Of a DNA stretch of 64,000 nt, positions 1-8,273 are shown piece by piece. The stretch is from contig JAFSRN010000012.1 of the NCBI GenBank assembly GCA_017446095.1, positions 1 to 64,000 of the forward strand, read 5' to 3'. Below the pieces are notes generated by a model. That model was not told where the DNA came from. It saw only the letters and a list, made by a program, of their open reading frames with translations, and searched no databases. Origin of the DNA: Eubacterium sp. Lineage in GTDB: Bacteria; Bacillota; Clostridia; Oscillospirales; Acutalibacteraceae. Position numbers and translations under genes: made by a program. Position 1 is the first letter of the stretch. Each line of letters begins with the position of its first letter.

Positions 1-65
1 AAAATTACTTTGCCAAAACTGCTTCGCACCCAAAAATGAGCATATTTTTTGTTAGAACAAAGCAC

Positions 66-101
66 AAAATCACCGTAAGGCTGACGCCTTGCGGTGATTT
101 T
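66..101. terminator. Terminator closing the sulfoglycolysis operon
   Basis: A 16-bp near-perfect stem (one G-T mismatch) with a TGAC loop is flanked by A and T runs, so it can work on both strands. It lies about 75 bases beyond the stop codon of the last operon gene. Nothing else is recognisable in positions 1-65 or 102-176, apart from a short repeat-like piece (GTAGGGCGCCC) near 152. Confidence 0.75.
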
Positions 102-176
102 TAATACAGTTATAGCGGAAAAGATGCCATTTTTGGGCTGACACTATTTATGTAGGGCGCCCCTTGCGGCTCTTTT

Positions 177-2675
177 TTATTTGCGTGATTTAATTTGTGA
201 TTTGACAATGTGGACTATTGCGCCGGTACCCTTGGTGGCGTAGTCCTTGATGTTGCCGGCAAGTCCCGACCAGACGGAATTGATGAGTTTATCCTCCTGA
301 ATACCGTCAGCCTTTGCCTCCTTAATACGCACGTTATCGCCGTAAAACGGTGTGAGCACTCCTGCTTCGTTATCGGTAGCAACTGCGCCGTCTGCAAATG
401 CGATGATGTCCGCCATCTGCTCATCAGTCGGCTCTGCGCCGCTGAAGCCGAAGAGCGCAAGCATAGCCGTTTCGCCCTGACCGTTATACGCCGGACCAAT
501 CGATTTGCCCTGCGGCGTAATCATTGTGTAGGTGGCGAGAATCTGATCCTTCGCCCTGCCCCAGTGGTGGCGCTGCTTGCCGTAGTAGTGACCGAACGGG
601 TTCATATGCACTGTTTTGTCCTCGTCAAGGCGCATCGGGCAGTATGCCATGGAGTTGAGCACCTGGCGAGCGTTTGCGATAATAAGACCGCCCTTTTCGT
701 CCGCAAGTCCCACAACGCCTGCGGTAAGCTGGTGGTTGAAGGATGCAAGGCTCTTATTTTTTTCGTCACACTCGGGGAACGACTGCGTTCTGAAAGTGGA
801 AATATCATCCATAAAGTTGCGCTTGATTACGCGGATATCGCCGTCAAGGTCGGGCGTAATCTGGAACGGTACCGCCTGAGTCCACTTCATATCGCTGAAT
901 CTGCCGAGCGATGAGTTTTCCGTAGAAATCGACGTAGTTTCTGGCGTGTAGGGGTAGTTAACGTTTGTGCGCACAAAGATTGCGTCGCTCGACTTCATCT
1001 TAAAGAAATCAAACGCAAAGCTGCCCTGCTCTGTCTGGTTCGGCAGGTTGATAACGCCGCTTATGCGCAAGCCTTCGCCCGAACCGCCGAGGTCAAGCGG
1101 TGTAACGTCAGTTTTTTCAAACTCAAAGTCCTTGCCGTCGTAGGTGACAAAACTCTTAAGGAACTCTTTTTCGCCTATTTCCCTGCCGTCAGCCACAACG
1201 CTGTAGATGTTGCCGTGGACGGAAAACTTGATTTCAAGCTTATCCGTTTTAAGGTCGATGTCAAGCGGCTTTGCCTCGCTCTTTTTATCCACATTCACGT
1301 CAACGGTGTACTTGCTCTGCACCTTTTTAAAGCGCATAATCGCAAACACTGTCTGCATATCGTCGTCCATCGGGATAACGACGTAATCCTCAAGGTTGGT
1401 CGCCTTGAGTTTAATCTGCGACGCGGAGTCAACGTCGATGTTGAGTTTAAGCTGAACGCACTGCAGCGTAGATTTTGTGATGTTGTGCAGCGTGAGTTTT
1501 TTATTTACGTCAAGCGCGGATTTTTCCTCTGTGATAATCTTATCCGCAAGCTCGTTTGCCTTGATTTCGCGCTGGATATTGAGCACAGGAGTGGCAAGTC
1601 CGAAGTGGGTTGTGGAAAGCAGAAGCACCCTGTCCCTGAAGGACGGCGCGTCAAAATCGCTTTTAGCGTTGACCTTCGCCATTGCTCTTGCGCGGTCAAC
1701 TGCAGTCCAGATTTTGCGGTTGTACGGCTTTTCCGACCACGAAGCGTAGCCCGTGAAGTTGCCGTCCGCGGTGTCGTGCGTGAAGTCGATATCGCCAAGC
1801 GGCTCGTGGGTTCTGATATATCCGCCCGGCGTGTTGTAAACAACGTAGTCAAGGTCTGCAACCTCGCGCACCAAGCCCTCAATGCCGTTTGAGTTGGCAA
1901 TCTTGCCCTTAATAACCGGCACGGGCATCGGCTCCCAGAACGGGCTGTCGGCGTCCATATTCACAAAGATGAACACATCGTGATTGATTTCGCCGTCGAC
2001 CTGCTTTTTGTGCAAATCCTTAACCCACGCGCGCAGGCAGCCTGCGTCGCAGATGTCGGAATTATTGTAGGTGGGCAGAATAGTCATACTTTCGCCCTTA
2101 TAGGTGTATGTAAGCGGATTGAACGCAAGCTCGTCGGGAAGCTTGGGAACGATAGTCCTGAACGCGTCAAACGGCACGCAGGAATAGTAAAGGCACAGCG
2201 CCTTAACGCCGGTTTTGTTGTAAAGCTTAACCTGCGAGGGGGTGAACATAACCTCCTGCGGACGGACAATCTTTTCGTACTCGCCGAAAATGTCCTGCAG
2301 TCCGCTGCCCTGCTCGTTAGTAACGGCAAGCTCAATCGAAGCCTCAAACTCCTCCTCATTCATTGCGGAAAGAGCGCCGTTTGAGTAGCCCATAATGATG
2401 TTCTCATCGCCGTATTTTTCCACACGTTCCTTCATACCGTCAATTATATCGGGCGCGTATTCGGGCAGAATCTGCTCGAGGGAGAAAAAGTTTTCGCTGT
2501 CCCAGGTGCCTTTAACGGGAATACCCTCCTCGTTGCACTGATTAAGCACATCGATAATCTGGCGGATTATGCGGATATCCGAGCCGAAGCCGAGGTTGTC
2601 GTTAGTATCGCCACGGTAGGAATGGTAGCAGTTAACGTGAAAACCAAAACCAACGTGAACTTTATTATTTTCCAT
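177..2675 (-). CDS. Putative glycoside hydrolase, GH38/GH57-like barrel
   Basis: An 832-residue cytoplasmic protein without signal peptide. The N-terminal half resembles GH38/GH57-type (beta/alpha) barrel enzymes: a GFGFHVNCYHSY start, a TWDSE segment near residue 60 and an IIMGYSNG strand near 95. A beta-rich C-terminal half follows, as in retaining alpha-mannosidases. It is the last gene of the sulfoglycolysis operon, 131 bases after the transporter gene with a repeat element between. Family placement is by recalled resemblance. The substrate is unknown; a second sulfosugar glycoside or a mannoside are guesses. I could not assign catalytic residues. Confidence 0.55.
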   Translation of the reverse strand: MENNKVHVGFGFHVNCYHSYRGDTNDNLGFGSDIRIIRQIIDVLNQCNEEGIPVKGTWDSENFFSLEQILPEYAPDIIDGMKERVEKYGDENIIMGYSNGALSAMNEEEFEASIELAVTNEQGSGLQDIFGEYEKIVRPQEVMFTPSQVKLYNKTGVKALCLYYSCVPFDAFRTIVPKLPDELAFNPLTYTYKGESMTILPTYNNSDICDAGCLRAWVKDLHKKQVDGEINHDVFIFVNMDADSPFWEPMPVPVIKGKIANSNGIEGLVREVADLDYVVYNTPGGYIRTHEPLGDIDFTHDTADGNFTGYASWSEKPYNRKIWTAVDRARAMAKVNAKSDFDAPSFRDRVLLLSTTHFGLATPVLNIQREIKANELADKIITEEKSALDVNKKLTLHNITKSTLQCVQLKLNIDVDSASQIKLKATNLEDYVVIPMDDDMQTVFAIMRFKKVQSKYTVDVNVDKKSEAKPLDIDLKTDKLEIKFSVHGNIYSVVADGREIGEKEFLKSFVTYDGKDFEFEKTDVTPLDLGGSGEGLRISGVINLPNQTEQGSFAFDFFKMKSSDAIFVRTNVNYPYTPETTSISTENSSLGRFSDMKWTQAVPFQITPDLDGDIRVIKRNFMDDISTFRTQSFPECDEKNKSLASFNHQLTAGVVGLADEKGGLIIANARQVLNSMAYCPMRLDEDKTVHMNPFGHYYGKQRHHWGRAKDQILATYTMITPQGKSIGPAYNGQGETAMLALFGFSGAEPTDEQMADIIAFADGAVATDNEAGVLTPFYGDNVRIKEAKADGIQEDKLINSVWSGLAGNIKDYATKGTGAIVHIVKSQIKSRK

Positions 2676-2697
2676 AAATTACTCCTAAAAATCTTGG

Positions 2698-2806
2698 GAA
2701 TTGAGAATGTAGAATGGATAATGGAGAATTAATGGTGCTGCACACCAATTGTAACGGACGACCGCTGCTCGTCCGCAATTCTCAATTCTCAACTCTCAAT
2801 TCTAAA
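2698..2806. repeat. Intergenic heptamer/hairpin repeat, copy 1
   Basis: Arms of tandem 7-mers (GAGAATG/GAGAATT on the left, inverted AATTCTC on the right) enclose hairpins built on GGTGCTGCACACC and GGACGA...TCGTCC. It fills the gap between the transporter stop codon and the next gene. Confidence 0.7.
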
Positions 2807-4261
2807 TTATTCTTCTGCTTCTGCTGCGCGCTTTTGTTCAAGTTCGGTGTGGATTTCGGCAAGCTTTTTCTTGGAGAGGTCGTAGCCGAAGAACAGCACA
2901 ACTGCCATAAGCGCAAGCATAATTGCAGGAACGATAGTTGAAATGTTGTAGATGTTGCCAATAACCTCTGGCTTGAGCTGACCGCCGTTTTTGGTGGTGT
3001 CAACATCGTAGTTGATAAACGCAAGCAGCGCGTTAAGTCCAACGCCTGCAAGAGTCTGACCGAGCTTTCTGGTAAATGAGAACAGCGCGTAGGTCATGCC
3101 CTCTTCCCTCTTGCCGGTACGTACCTCGTGGTAGTCGATAACGTCCATTACAAGCGCCCATACTTCAAGCACAAGGAAGGTCTGGCCAAGACCTGACAGG
3201 AACGTAAGACCGAGGAATACATACGGAGCAATCGGGTTTGTTGCGTCTGCAAGCGGTGTGAATTTGATAAAATACTGCATCAGTACCGCCACCGTTGCAA
3301 ATGCCATACCGACTGCGCAAAGCTCTTTTTTGCCGAAGCGCGTGATGAGCTTGTTCATAATCGGGATGAATATCGCCATCGGCAGGTAGGTGCAGATGGA
3401 TACCATCGCGTAAAGTCCCGGCTTGCCGAAGTAGTCGGTGAACAGATATGTATAAGTTGACTGATAGTAGAACTGGAACGCAATAAGCAGCATTGAAGCG
3501 ATGCAAAGCATAATGAACGCCCTGTTTCTGGACAAATCCTTAAGCGTTGCGATTGCGTTGTGGTTCTTATCCTTAATCTTCTTCTGCGGTGCAATGCGCT
3601 CTTTAGTCATCTTGTAATGCGCAAAGTATACGCCGACGGAAACAACGCAGAGAATCAGTACGCACCAGAAGAGTTTGTCGCCGTCGAGCACCTTCTGGTC
3701 AACGCCGTTGGGGTACTTGCCAACTGTGGTGTAAACGATCATCGGCAGGATAATTGTGCCCGGAAGTCCGCCCACGCCTGCGCCGATTGAACGCCACATG
3801 GAAAGTGAGGAACGCTCAAGCTCGTCGTCCGTAACTACGGAAGCAAGCGAACCGTAAGGAATGTTAACCGCGGTGTACATCATACCGTACGCGATGTATG
3901 TAACGTACGCGTAAACGAGGTACTTGCCCTCCGACCAGCCCGGCACTTTGAGGAACATAAACGCCGCCGCTACTGCAAGCGGAATTGAAAAGCCTAAAAT
4001 CCACGGTCTGAACTGACCTTTGGGGCTTGGCTTCCTCGACTGAATAAACGCGCCCCACAGCGGGTCGTTGATAGCGTCCCACACTCTTGCAACAAGAATG
4101 AGTACAAGAATCTTTTTGGGGTCGATACCAAGCACGTTTGTGTAAAACTGGTTTTGAAATGCGCCAATGAGCGAAAACGTAAGCAGTCCGCCTGCGTCGC
4201 CGAGCGCGTAACCCACTTTGTCCTTGAGTTTAATGCCGTGGGTTAATGATTTTTCTTCCAT
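2807..4261 (-). CDS. GPH-family sugar:cation symporter (probable sulfoquinovose importer)
   Basis: A 484-residue membrane protein with about 12 hydrophobic segments. The N-terminus carries family hallmarks of the glycoside-pentoside-hexuronide symporters (MelB/YihO type): KDKVGYALGDAGG near residue 12 and ARVWDAINDPLWG near 58, then a GQFRPWIL loop. YihO, the presumed sulfoquinovose importer of E. coli, is in the same family, and the operon context points to import of sulfoquinovose or its glycoside. The gene starts two bases after the ROK repressor gene stops. The C-terminus is charged and cytoplasmic. Substrate is inferred. Confidence 0.8.
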   Translation of the reverse strand: MEEKSLTHGIKLKDKVGYALGDAGGLLTFSLIGAFQNQFYTNVLGIDPKKILVLILVARVWDAINDPLWGAFIQSRKPSPKGQFRPWILGFSIPLAVAAAFMFLKVPGWSEGKYLVYAYVTYIAYGMMYTAVNIPYGSLASVVTDDELERSSLSMWRSIGAGVGGLPGTIILPMIVYTTVGKYPNGVDQKVLDGDKLFWCVLILCVVSVGVYFAHYKMTKERIAPQKKIKDKNHNAIATLKDLSRNRAFIMLCIASMLLIAFQFYYQSTYTYLFTDYFGKPGLYAMVSICTYLPMAIFIPIMNKLITRFGKKELCAVGMAFATVAVLMQYFIKFTPLADATNPIAPYVFLGLTFLSGLGQTFLVLEVWALVMDVIDYHEVRTGKREEGMTYALFSFTRKLGQTLAGVGLNALLAFINYDVDTTKNGGQLKPEVIGNIYNISTIVPAIMLALMAVVLFFGYDLSKKKLAEIHTELEQKRAAEAEE

Positions 4262-4263
4262 TT

Positions 4264-5367
4264 TTAGCCCTCACTTTCAAAGAAGAATTTTTTTGCGCAA
4301 ACCGCGCAGGCGCCGATATAATCAACATCCCTGTTGAGCGCGGACACCTCAATCATATCCGCTGTGAGATTTGAGTTATACCTTATGCACTGCTTTGCGA
4401 GTTTGCCGGCTACAAAGTCATTATTGAACATGGTGCCGAAAAGCACAATGCCGTCGACATTCAGAATTGTGGCGGTGTTCGTCAGCGCGAGCGCCACCAT
4501 ATCAATCTTGTGGTCAATAATGTTCATAGTATAATTATTACAGTTTTTTAGTGTTTCGTCAAGAGTTTGGTCAGAATTAAGTTCTTTTAATATTACGTCC
4601 TCGCCCGCTTCCGTTTCAAGGCAGCCAAAGCGACCGCATCTGCACTTGCTGCCGCCGGGGTTTACAATGTAGTGCCCTATCTCCGCGGCAGAGGCGTCGT
4701 TGCCCGAAAATACGCGCCCGTCCGCCATAATAGCAGAGCCGATACCCGGTCCCCACTTTAAAAACAGCACAGAGCCGTTTGCCTTGTTGCTGCCGAAAAT
4801 GCGCTCGCTCTGCGCAAACGCGCGGACGTTGTTTTTGATTACGACGGGCATATCAAACGCGGCTTCAAACTTTTCACAAAGATTATGCTCTTTCCAGATG
4901 CCAAAGTCATTTTCGTCAACCGAGCCGATAACGCACACGCCTGCGCCGACAATGCGGCTGCGGTACTGACTGTTATCGTCAAGGAACGCCCTGCCTGCTT
5001 TGATTACCTCGTCAACATCGCTGATAAACGGCAGGCGTTTTTTTGCAACAAGCTTGCCCGACAGTGTGGAAACGGACAGCGTAACCGCGTCCTTTTCCGC
5101 ATTTATGCCAAAGCAGAGCTTGCCGTCGTTGCAAAGGGTAAGCAGGATTTCGCGTCTGCCGGTTTTGCCCTCGGCTTCCGCCTCGCCGACTTCCCTGATA
5201 AATCCCCTGTCGATAAGCGCGGCGCAGATTTTTGTAACCGCGGCAGGGGTAAGCCCGAGTTTTGCGGCAAGTTCCTTACGCGAAAGCTCACCCTCGCGGT
5301 TGAGGGTGTAAAGTATAAGCGAACGGTTTTCAGTTTTAAGCGACTGTAAATTCAATGCTTTCGTCAT
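4264..5367 (-). CDS. ROK-family transcriptional repressor
   Basis: A 367-residue protein. Residues about 15-65 form a winged helix-turn-helix (SRKELAAKLGLTPAAVTKI). A ROK sugar-binding fold follows, with the zinc motif CRCGRFGCLE near residue 245. Where ROK kinases have a catalytic Asp in an NDAN motif, this protein reads KNNVRAFA, so it should bind sugar without phosphorylating it, as expected of a repressor. It is encoded inside the operon it probably controls, and the palindrome at 12149-12169 is the obvious candidate operator. The effector (sulfoquinovose or sulfofructose) is inferred. Confidence 0.85.
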   Translation of the reverse strand: MTKALNLQSLKTENRSLILYTLNREGELSRKELAAKLGLTPAAVTKICAALIDRGFIREVGEAEAEGKTGRREILLTLCNDGKLCFGINAEKDAVTLSVSTLSGKLVAKKRLPFISDVDEVIKAGRAFLDDNSQYRSRIVGAGVCVIGSVDENDFGIWKEHNLCEKFEAAFDMPVVIKNNVRAFAQSERIFGSNKANGSVLFLKWGPGIGSAIMADGRVFSGNDASAAEIGHYIVNPGGSKCRCGRFGCLETEAGEDVILKELNSDQTLDETLKNCNNYTMNIIDHKIDMVALALTNTATILNVDGIVLFGTMFNNDFVAGKLAKQCIRYNSNLTADMIEVSALNRDVDYIGACAVCAKKFFFESEG

Positions 5368-5376
5368 AAAAAACGC

Positions 5377-6144
5377 CTACTTAACCAAAAGTGAGATTCC
5401 GCTGATGCCCATTAAAACGTAAGTGATTATCATAAACCAGCGCTTGTTCATATGCCTGAAAATCAGGTTGCCGATGAACAGCGCCGCAAACAGCAGGAAC
5501 ACGCAGACACCCGTAAGCACAACGGTGTGCGTGTTAAAAAGCCCTGCCTTAACATCAGTAAACAGGATTATTGAGTTGAGCACGCACCACGTTGCGGAAA
5601 CGGTTACACGGAATTCATCACGCCCCTTAAGATGCTCGGACGCGTAAACCACCATAAGCGGACCGCCGCAGGAGAACATACCGTGCACAACGCCTGCAAT
5701 TACAAGCACGGCAAACGCCCATACGCTTGTTTTTTGCTTGTTTTCCGCCTGGCGTTTTTCCTGCTTTTCTTTATACTTTTTAGAGAATGAGTGGTAGCAG
5801 CCGAGCCCCATAAAGCCGATAACAATAACGCCCAGCAGCTTGTACAGAAACACGGGGCTGACGCTGAACACGCGAGTAATCAGAAAGCCGCCGACCATGC
5901 CGCACAGCATTGTAAGAATAATGCGCAAAAACTCTTTTTTGTTAAGCGCTTTGCGGTTGATTGTAACAACACCGAGCGAAACTACTATGCCGAGCAGATT
6001 AAGTATCGGCTTTGCGGTGTCGTACCCCACAAGCATTATCGAAAACGGCATTGCAAGCACCGTGCCTGCAAAACCGGTGATACACTGTATTATGTTTGAA
6101 ACTAAAACTACAACAAAAAACAGTATTTCTTTGAAGCTGAACAT
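5377..6144 (-). CDS. TSUP (TauE/SafE) exporter, probably for DHPS
   Basis: A 255-residue, mostly hydrophobic protein with about eight predicted membrane segments in two halves, a lysine-rich loop near residue 130 and a GVVHGMFSCGGPLMV segment, typical of the sulfite-exporter TauE/SafE family. Members of this family export organosulfonates in several sulfonate-degrading bacteria. With a sulfolactaldehyde reductase in the operon, the expected cargo is 2,3-dihydroxypropane-1-sulfonate. It overlaps the end of the preceding isomerase-like gene by one base, suggesting coupled translation. Confidence 0.8.
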   Translation of the reverse strand: MFSFKEILFFVVVLVSNIIQCITGFAGTVLAMPFSIMLVGYDTAKPILNLLGIVVSLGVVTINRKALNKKEFLRIILTMLCGMVGGFLITRVFSVSPVFLYKLLGVIVIGFMGLGCYHSFSKKYKEKQEKRQAENKQKTSVWAFAVLVIAGVVHGMFSCGGPLMVVYASEHLKGRDEFRVTVSATWCVLNSIILFTDVKAGLFNTHTVVLTGVCVFLLFAALFIGNLIFRHMNKRWFMIITYVLMGISGISLLVK

Positions 6145-7478
6145 CAGAACATTTCTACCTCTATACCAAGCATATTTGCAAGCGCTTCAAGCTCGTCTGC
6201 AATGTCGCCCATCGCAACTGCGAAATGCGGCTCCCAGCCTGCTTTGACGGACGAATTGACAATATCTGCCGCGCTGTTTTGCGTTTTGATAACAACGGAC
6301 GTGCCGAAGAACTGCTGCGGTTTGTCAAGCGCTTCGCCCTTTGAGATAAAGAAGCGGAAGGTGCCGTCGGCTTTTTTGCCGATTCTGAAAATTGTGGCAT
6401 ACTGCGAAGGCTTGCAGCCGAACTCGAGAGTAGGACCAATCTTGCGGTTGCAGTGAACTCCTGCGCACGCGCCTGTGTCCTCACGCGCAAGCGAGCAGGC
6501 AGCCGTGCCGCAATGCCAGAAGGTTATTGTATTTTCGCCCTCGTCCATGGAAACAGGGTCGCCGAAGAACGCAGGCTTGCCCGTAAGAAACTGCGAAATG
6601 TACATTGTCAGCGCGCCGTATGTGTCAGCCTCGCAGGCAGCGGCAACGCCAAGGTCGTTCAGCATTGCAAGCACCGAGCAGACAGGCGTGCCGAAAGCGG
6701 TGAAGAAATCAGGCCAGCAGCGCGACGACAGCGCACCGATGTTGTTAGCCTTAACGTACTCGTCGTAAGCCTTGTACAGGCGAGCGAAGTCAAGCACGTT
6801 CTTTTCCTTGACGGAATCGAGGTTTTTGATTCTGCCGTTTGCGTCGTCGAGGTAAGCTTTTACGTCATCGTCTGTAAAGGTTTTTGCCTTGTCAATAAGT
6901 TCGCGTGCTTCGATAGAATTAAGCGTTGCGCCGAAGGTGGTCATCATCTCCATATCAAGCGCCCTGCCGAAACCGAAGCCTTGCGGAGTGTGACCGACCT
7001 GCAGAATATTAAGGCTCTTCATCGCCTTTTTAACCCTTGCAGCGCGGATAACGGAGGCAATTTTAGCCTTTACGTTATCCTCTGTCGGCGCGCCGAAGAT
7101 GTACTCAAACGGTCTGCCGAAGCTGTGCAGCACGTTGGCTGCGGAGTACGCGCCCGTAAGCGAATTGAGTCGCAGTCTGCCGCCGTCAATCACCGGCTCG
7201 CGCAGAGTCCACAGAAGCACGGGGCAGTCAAATCTGCGCAGCACCTCTGCAATATACGCGCCGTTTGCAAACGTGATGTTCTGCACAATCACAAGGTCGG
7301 GGTTCTTATCTGCTGTAAAGGTGTTTAACTTGTCGATGCCGAGCAGCATTTCGTCCGGCACTTTAACCGCAGAGTCAATATCTTTAAGCAGGTTTACTGA
7401 TTTTTCAAACTCGGCGCCTGCACTTTCAAGGTGAAAAGTCGGCACGCCGATCGGGATGTATAAGTATTCAAAGTTCAT
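6144..7478 (-). CDS. L-fucose/L-arabinose-isomerase-fold protein, candidate sulfoquinovose isomerase
   Basis: A 444-residue protein. The C-terminal half carries the metal-dependent aldose-ketose isomerase pattern of the FucI/AraA superfamily: a Glu in ACEADTYG, an Asp in FFGDPV and a His in FWHCG as likely Mn ligands. In this operon an isomerase is needed to turn sulfoquinovose into sulfofructose, and this enzyme is the best chemical fit. The neighbouring DUF4867-like protein is a second candidate. The start chosen is the ATG at 7478, eight bases after AAAGGA. The longer open frame runs upstream into the heptamer repeat and is not real. Confidence 0.75.
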   Translation of the reverse strand: MNFEYLYIPIGVPTFHLESAGAEFEKSVNLLKDIDSAVKVPDEMLLGIDKLNTFTADKNPDLVIVQNITFANGAYIAEVLRRFDCPVLLWTLREPVIDGGRLRLNSLTGAYSAANVLHSFGRPFEYIFGAPTEDNVKAKIASVIRAARVKKAMKSLNILQVGHTPQGFGFGRALDMEMMTTFGATLNSIEARELIDKAKTFTDDDVKAYLDDANGRIKNLDSVKEKNVLDFARLYKAYDEYVKANNIGALSSRCWPDFFTAFGTPVCSVLAMLNDLGVAAACEADTYGALTMYISQFLTGKPAFFGDPVSMDEGENTITFWHCGTAACSLAREDTGACAGVHCNRKIGPTLEFGCKPSQYATIFRIGKKADGTFRFFISKGEALDKPQQFFGTSVVIKTQNSAADIVNSSVKAGWEPHFAVAMGDIADELEALANMLGIEVEMF

Positions 7479-7491
7479 AATGTAATCCTTT

Positions 7492-7607
7492 GTGAATTGA
7501 GAGTTGAGAATTGAGAATTGAGAATTTCGGGAGGGCTTCGCCCTCACCCATTATAATTAGCCGTGCGCAGCACCCTTAATTCTCCATTCTCCATTCTACA
7601 TTCTCAA
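7492..7607. repeat. Intergenic heptamer/hairpin repeat, copy 2
   Basis: The left arm has four to five GAGAATT-type 7-mers and the right arm matching inverted units (ATTCTCC, ATTCTAC, ATTCTCA). The core contains GAGGGC-TTC-GCCCTC and GTGCGCAGCACC hairpins. It sits inside the operon between two genes, so it is transcribed. Confidence 0.75.
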
Positions 7608-8273
7608 TTAATAAAACAGTTCTTTATTCTCTCCAACAAGCCCTACATATGCGCCCTGCTTTACAAGCGGCTCGCGGTCTTTGTGGGCGATTACCCACTT
7701 GTTTTTCATAAGCAGGAGTTCGCTTTCGGGCTCTGTGATATCGGGCTTTTCGTCAAGCGGAGTGTTTGTGCCGCGCGGCAGGATAACTATATCCTTAAAG
7801 CCCTCGTCGCACGTTCTGCACGGCGACAGATGCAGCGTGGTCTGGTACATTTCAACGGCTGTGCCCTTTGGTACAAAGAACACCTTTTCATCGCCGACAA
7901 AAAACTGATTGTCCTTTATCTGCCAGGTGTGACCGAGCACAAGCATAAAGTCGGTAACGGCGATATTAATCTCGCTGCCCTTGTGGTATTCAAAGCCGTT
8001 GTAGGTCGTATTGACTCCGTTGCAGTAGCCGATTTGTATCGGCATACCGCCGTAGAGCGTAGCCTGAATTTTGCCGAAAACGGGCGTGCTTTCCATCGCC
8101 TCAATGCTCGGGTAATAGACGTTGCCGCTTTCGGGGACAGCGGTTTCTTCCTCCATATAATCGCAAAGTTCTGTAAAGTCATATCCCTTTACAACTCTGC
8201 CGTAGGGCGCAAAGTCGCTGTCGAACACGCTGTAAATTCTGACGTCGTTAACTTCGTTCAGTCGATTAATCAT
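7608..8273 (-). CDS. DUF4867-like cupin protein of the sulfoglycolysis operon
   Basis: A 221-residue protein that I recognise as resembling DUF4867, a Firmicutes family. It has a cupin-like pattern: EYHKGSE near residue 97 and TTLHLSPC near 146 could supply metal-binding His and Glu residues, with FVPKGTAVE between them. From memory, this family accompanies transaldolase-type sulfoglycolysis gene sets. Its role is either an isomerase/mutarotase step or still unknown. It overlaps the reductase gene by 8 bases, implying coupled translation. It is followed by a repeat element. Confidence 0.65.
   Translation of the reverse strand: MINRLNEVNDVRIYSVFDSDFAPYGRVVKGYDFTELCDYMEEETAVPESGNVYYPSIEAMESTPVFGKIQATLYGGMPIQIGYCNGVNTTYNGFEYHKGSEINIAVTDFMLVLGHTWQIKDNQFFVGDEKVFFVPKGTAVEMYQTTLHLSPCRTCDEGFKDIVILPRGTNTPLDEKPDITEPESELLLMKNKWVIAHKDREPLVKQGAYVGLVGENKELFY

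Noticed and set aside
6453..7328. A 291-codon plus-strand open frame, and similar long antisense frames elsewhere
   Set aside because: They lie opposite well-supported genes, show no family motifs and arise from the codon bias of the minus-strand genes.
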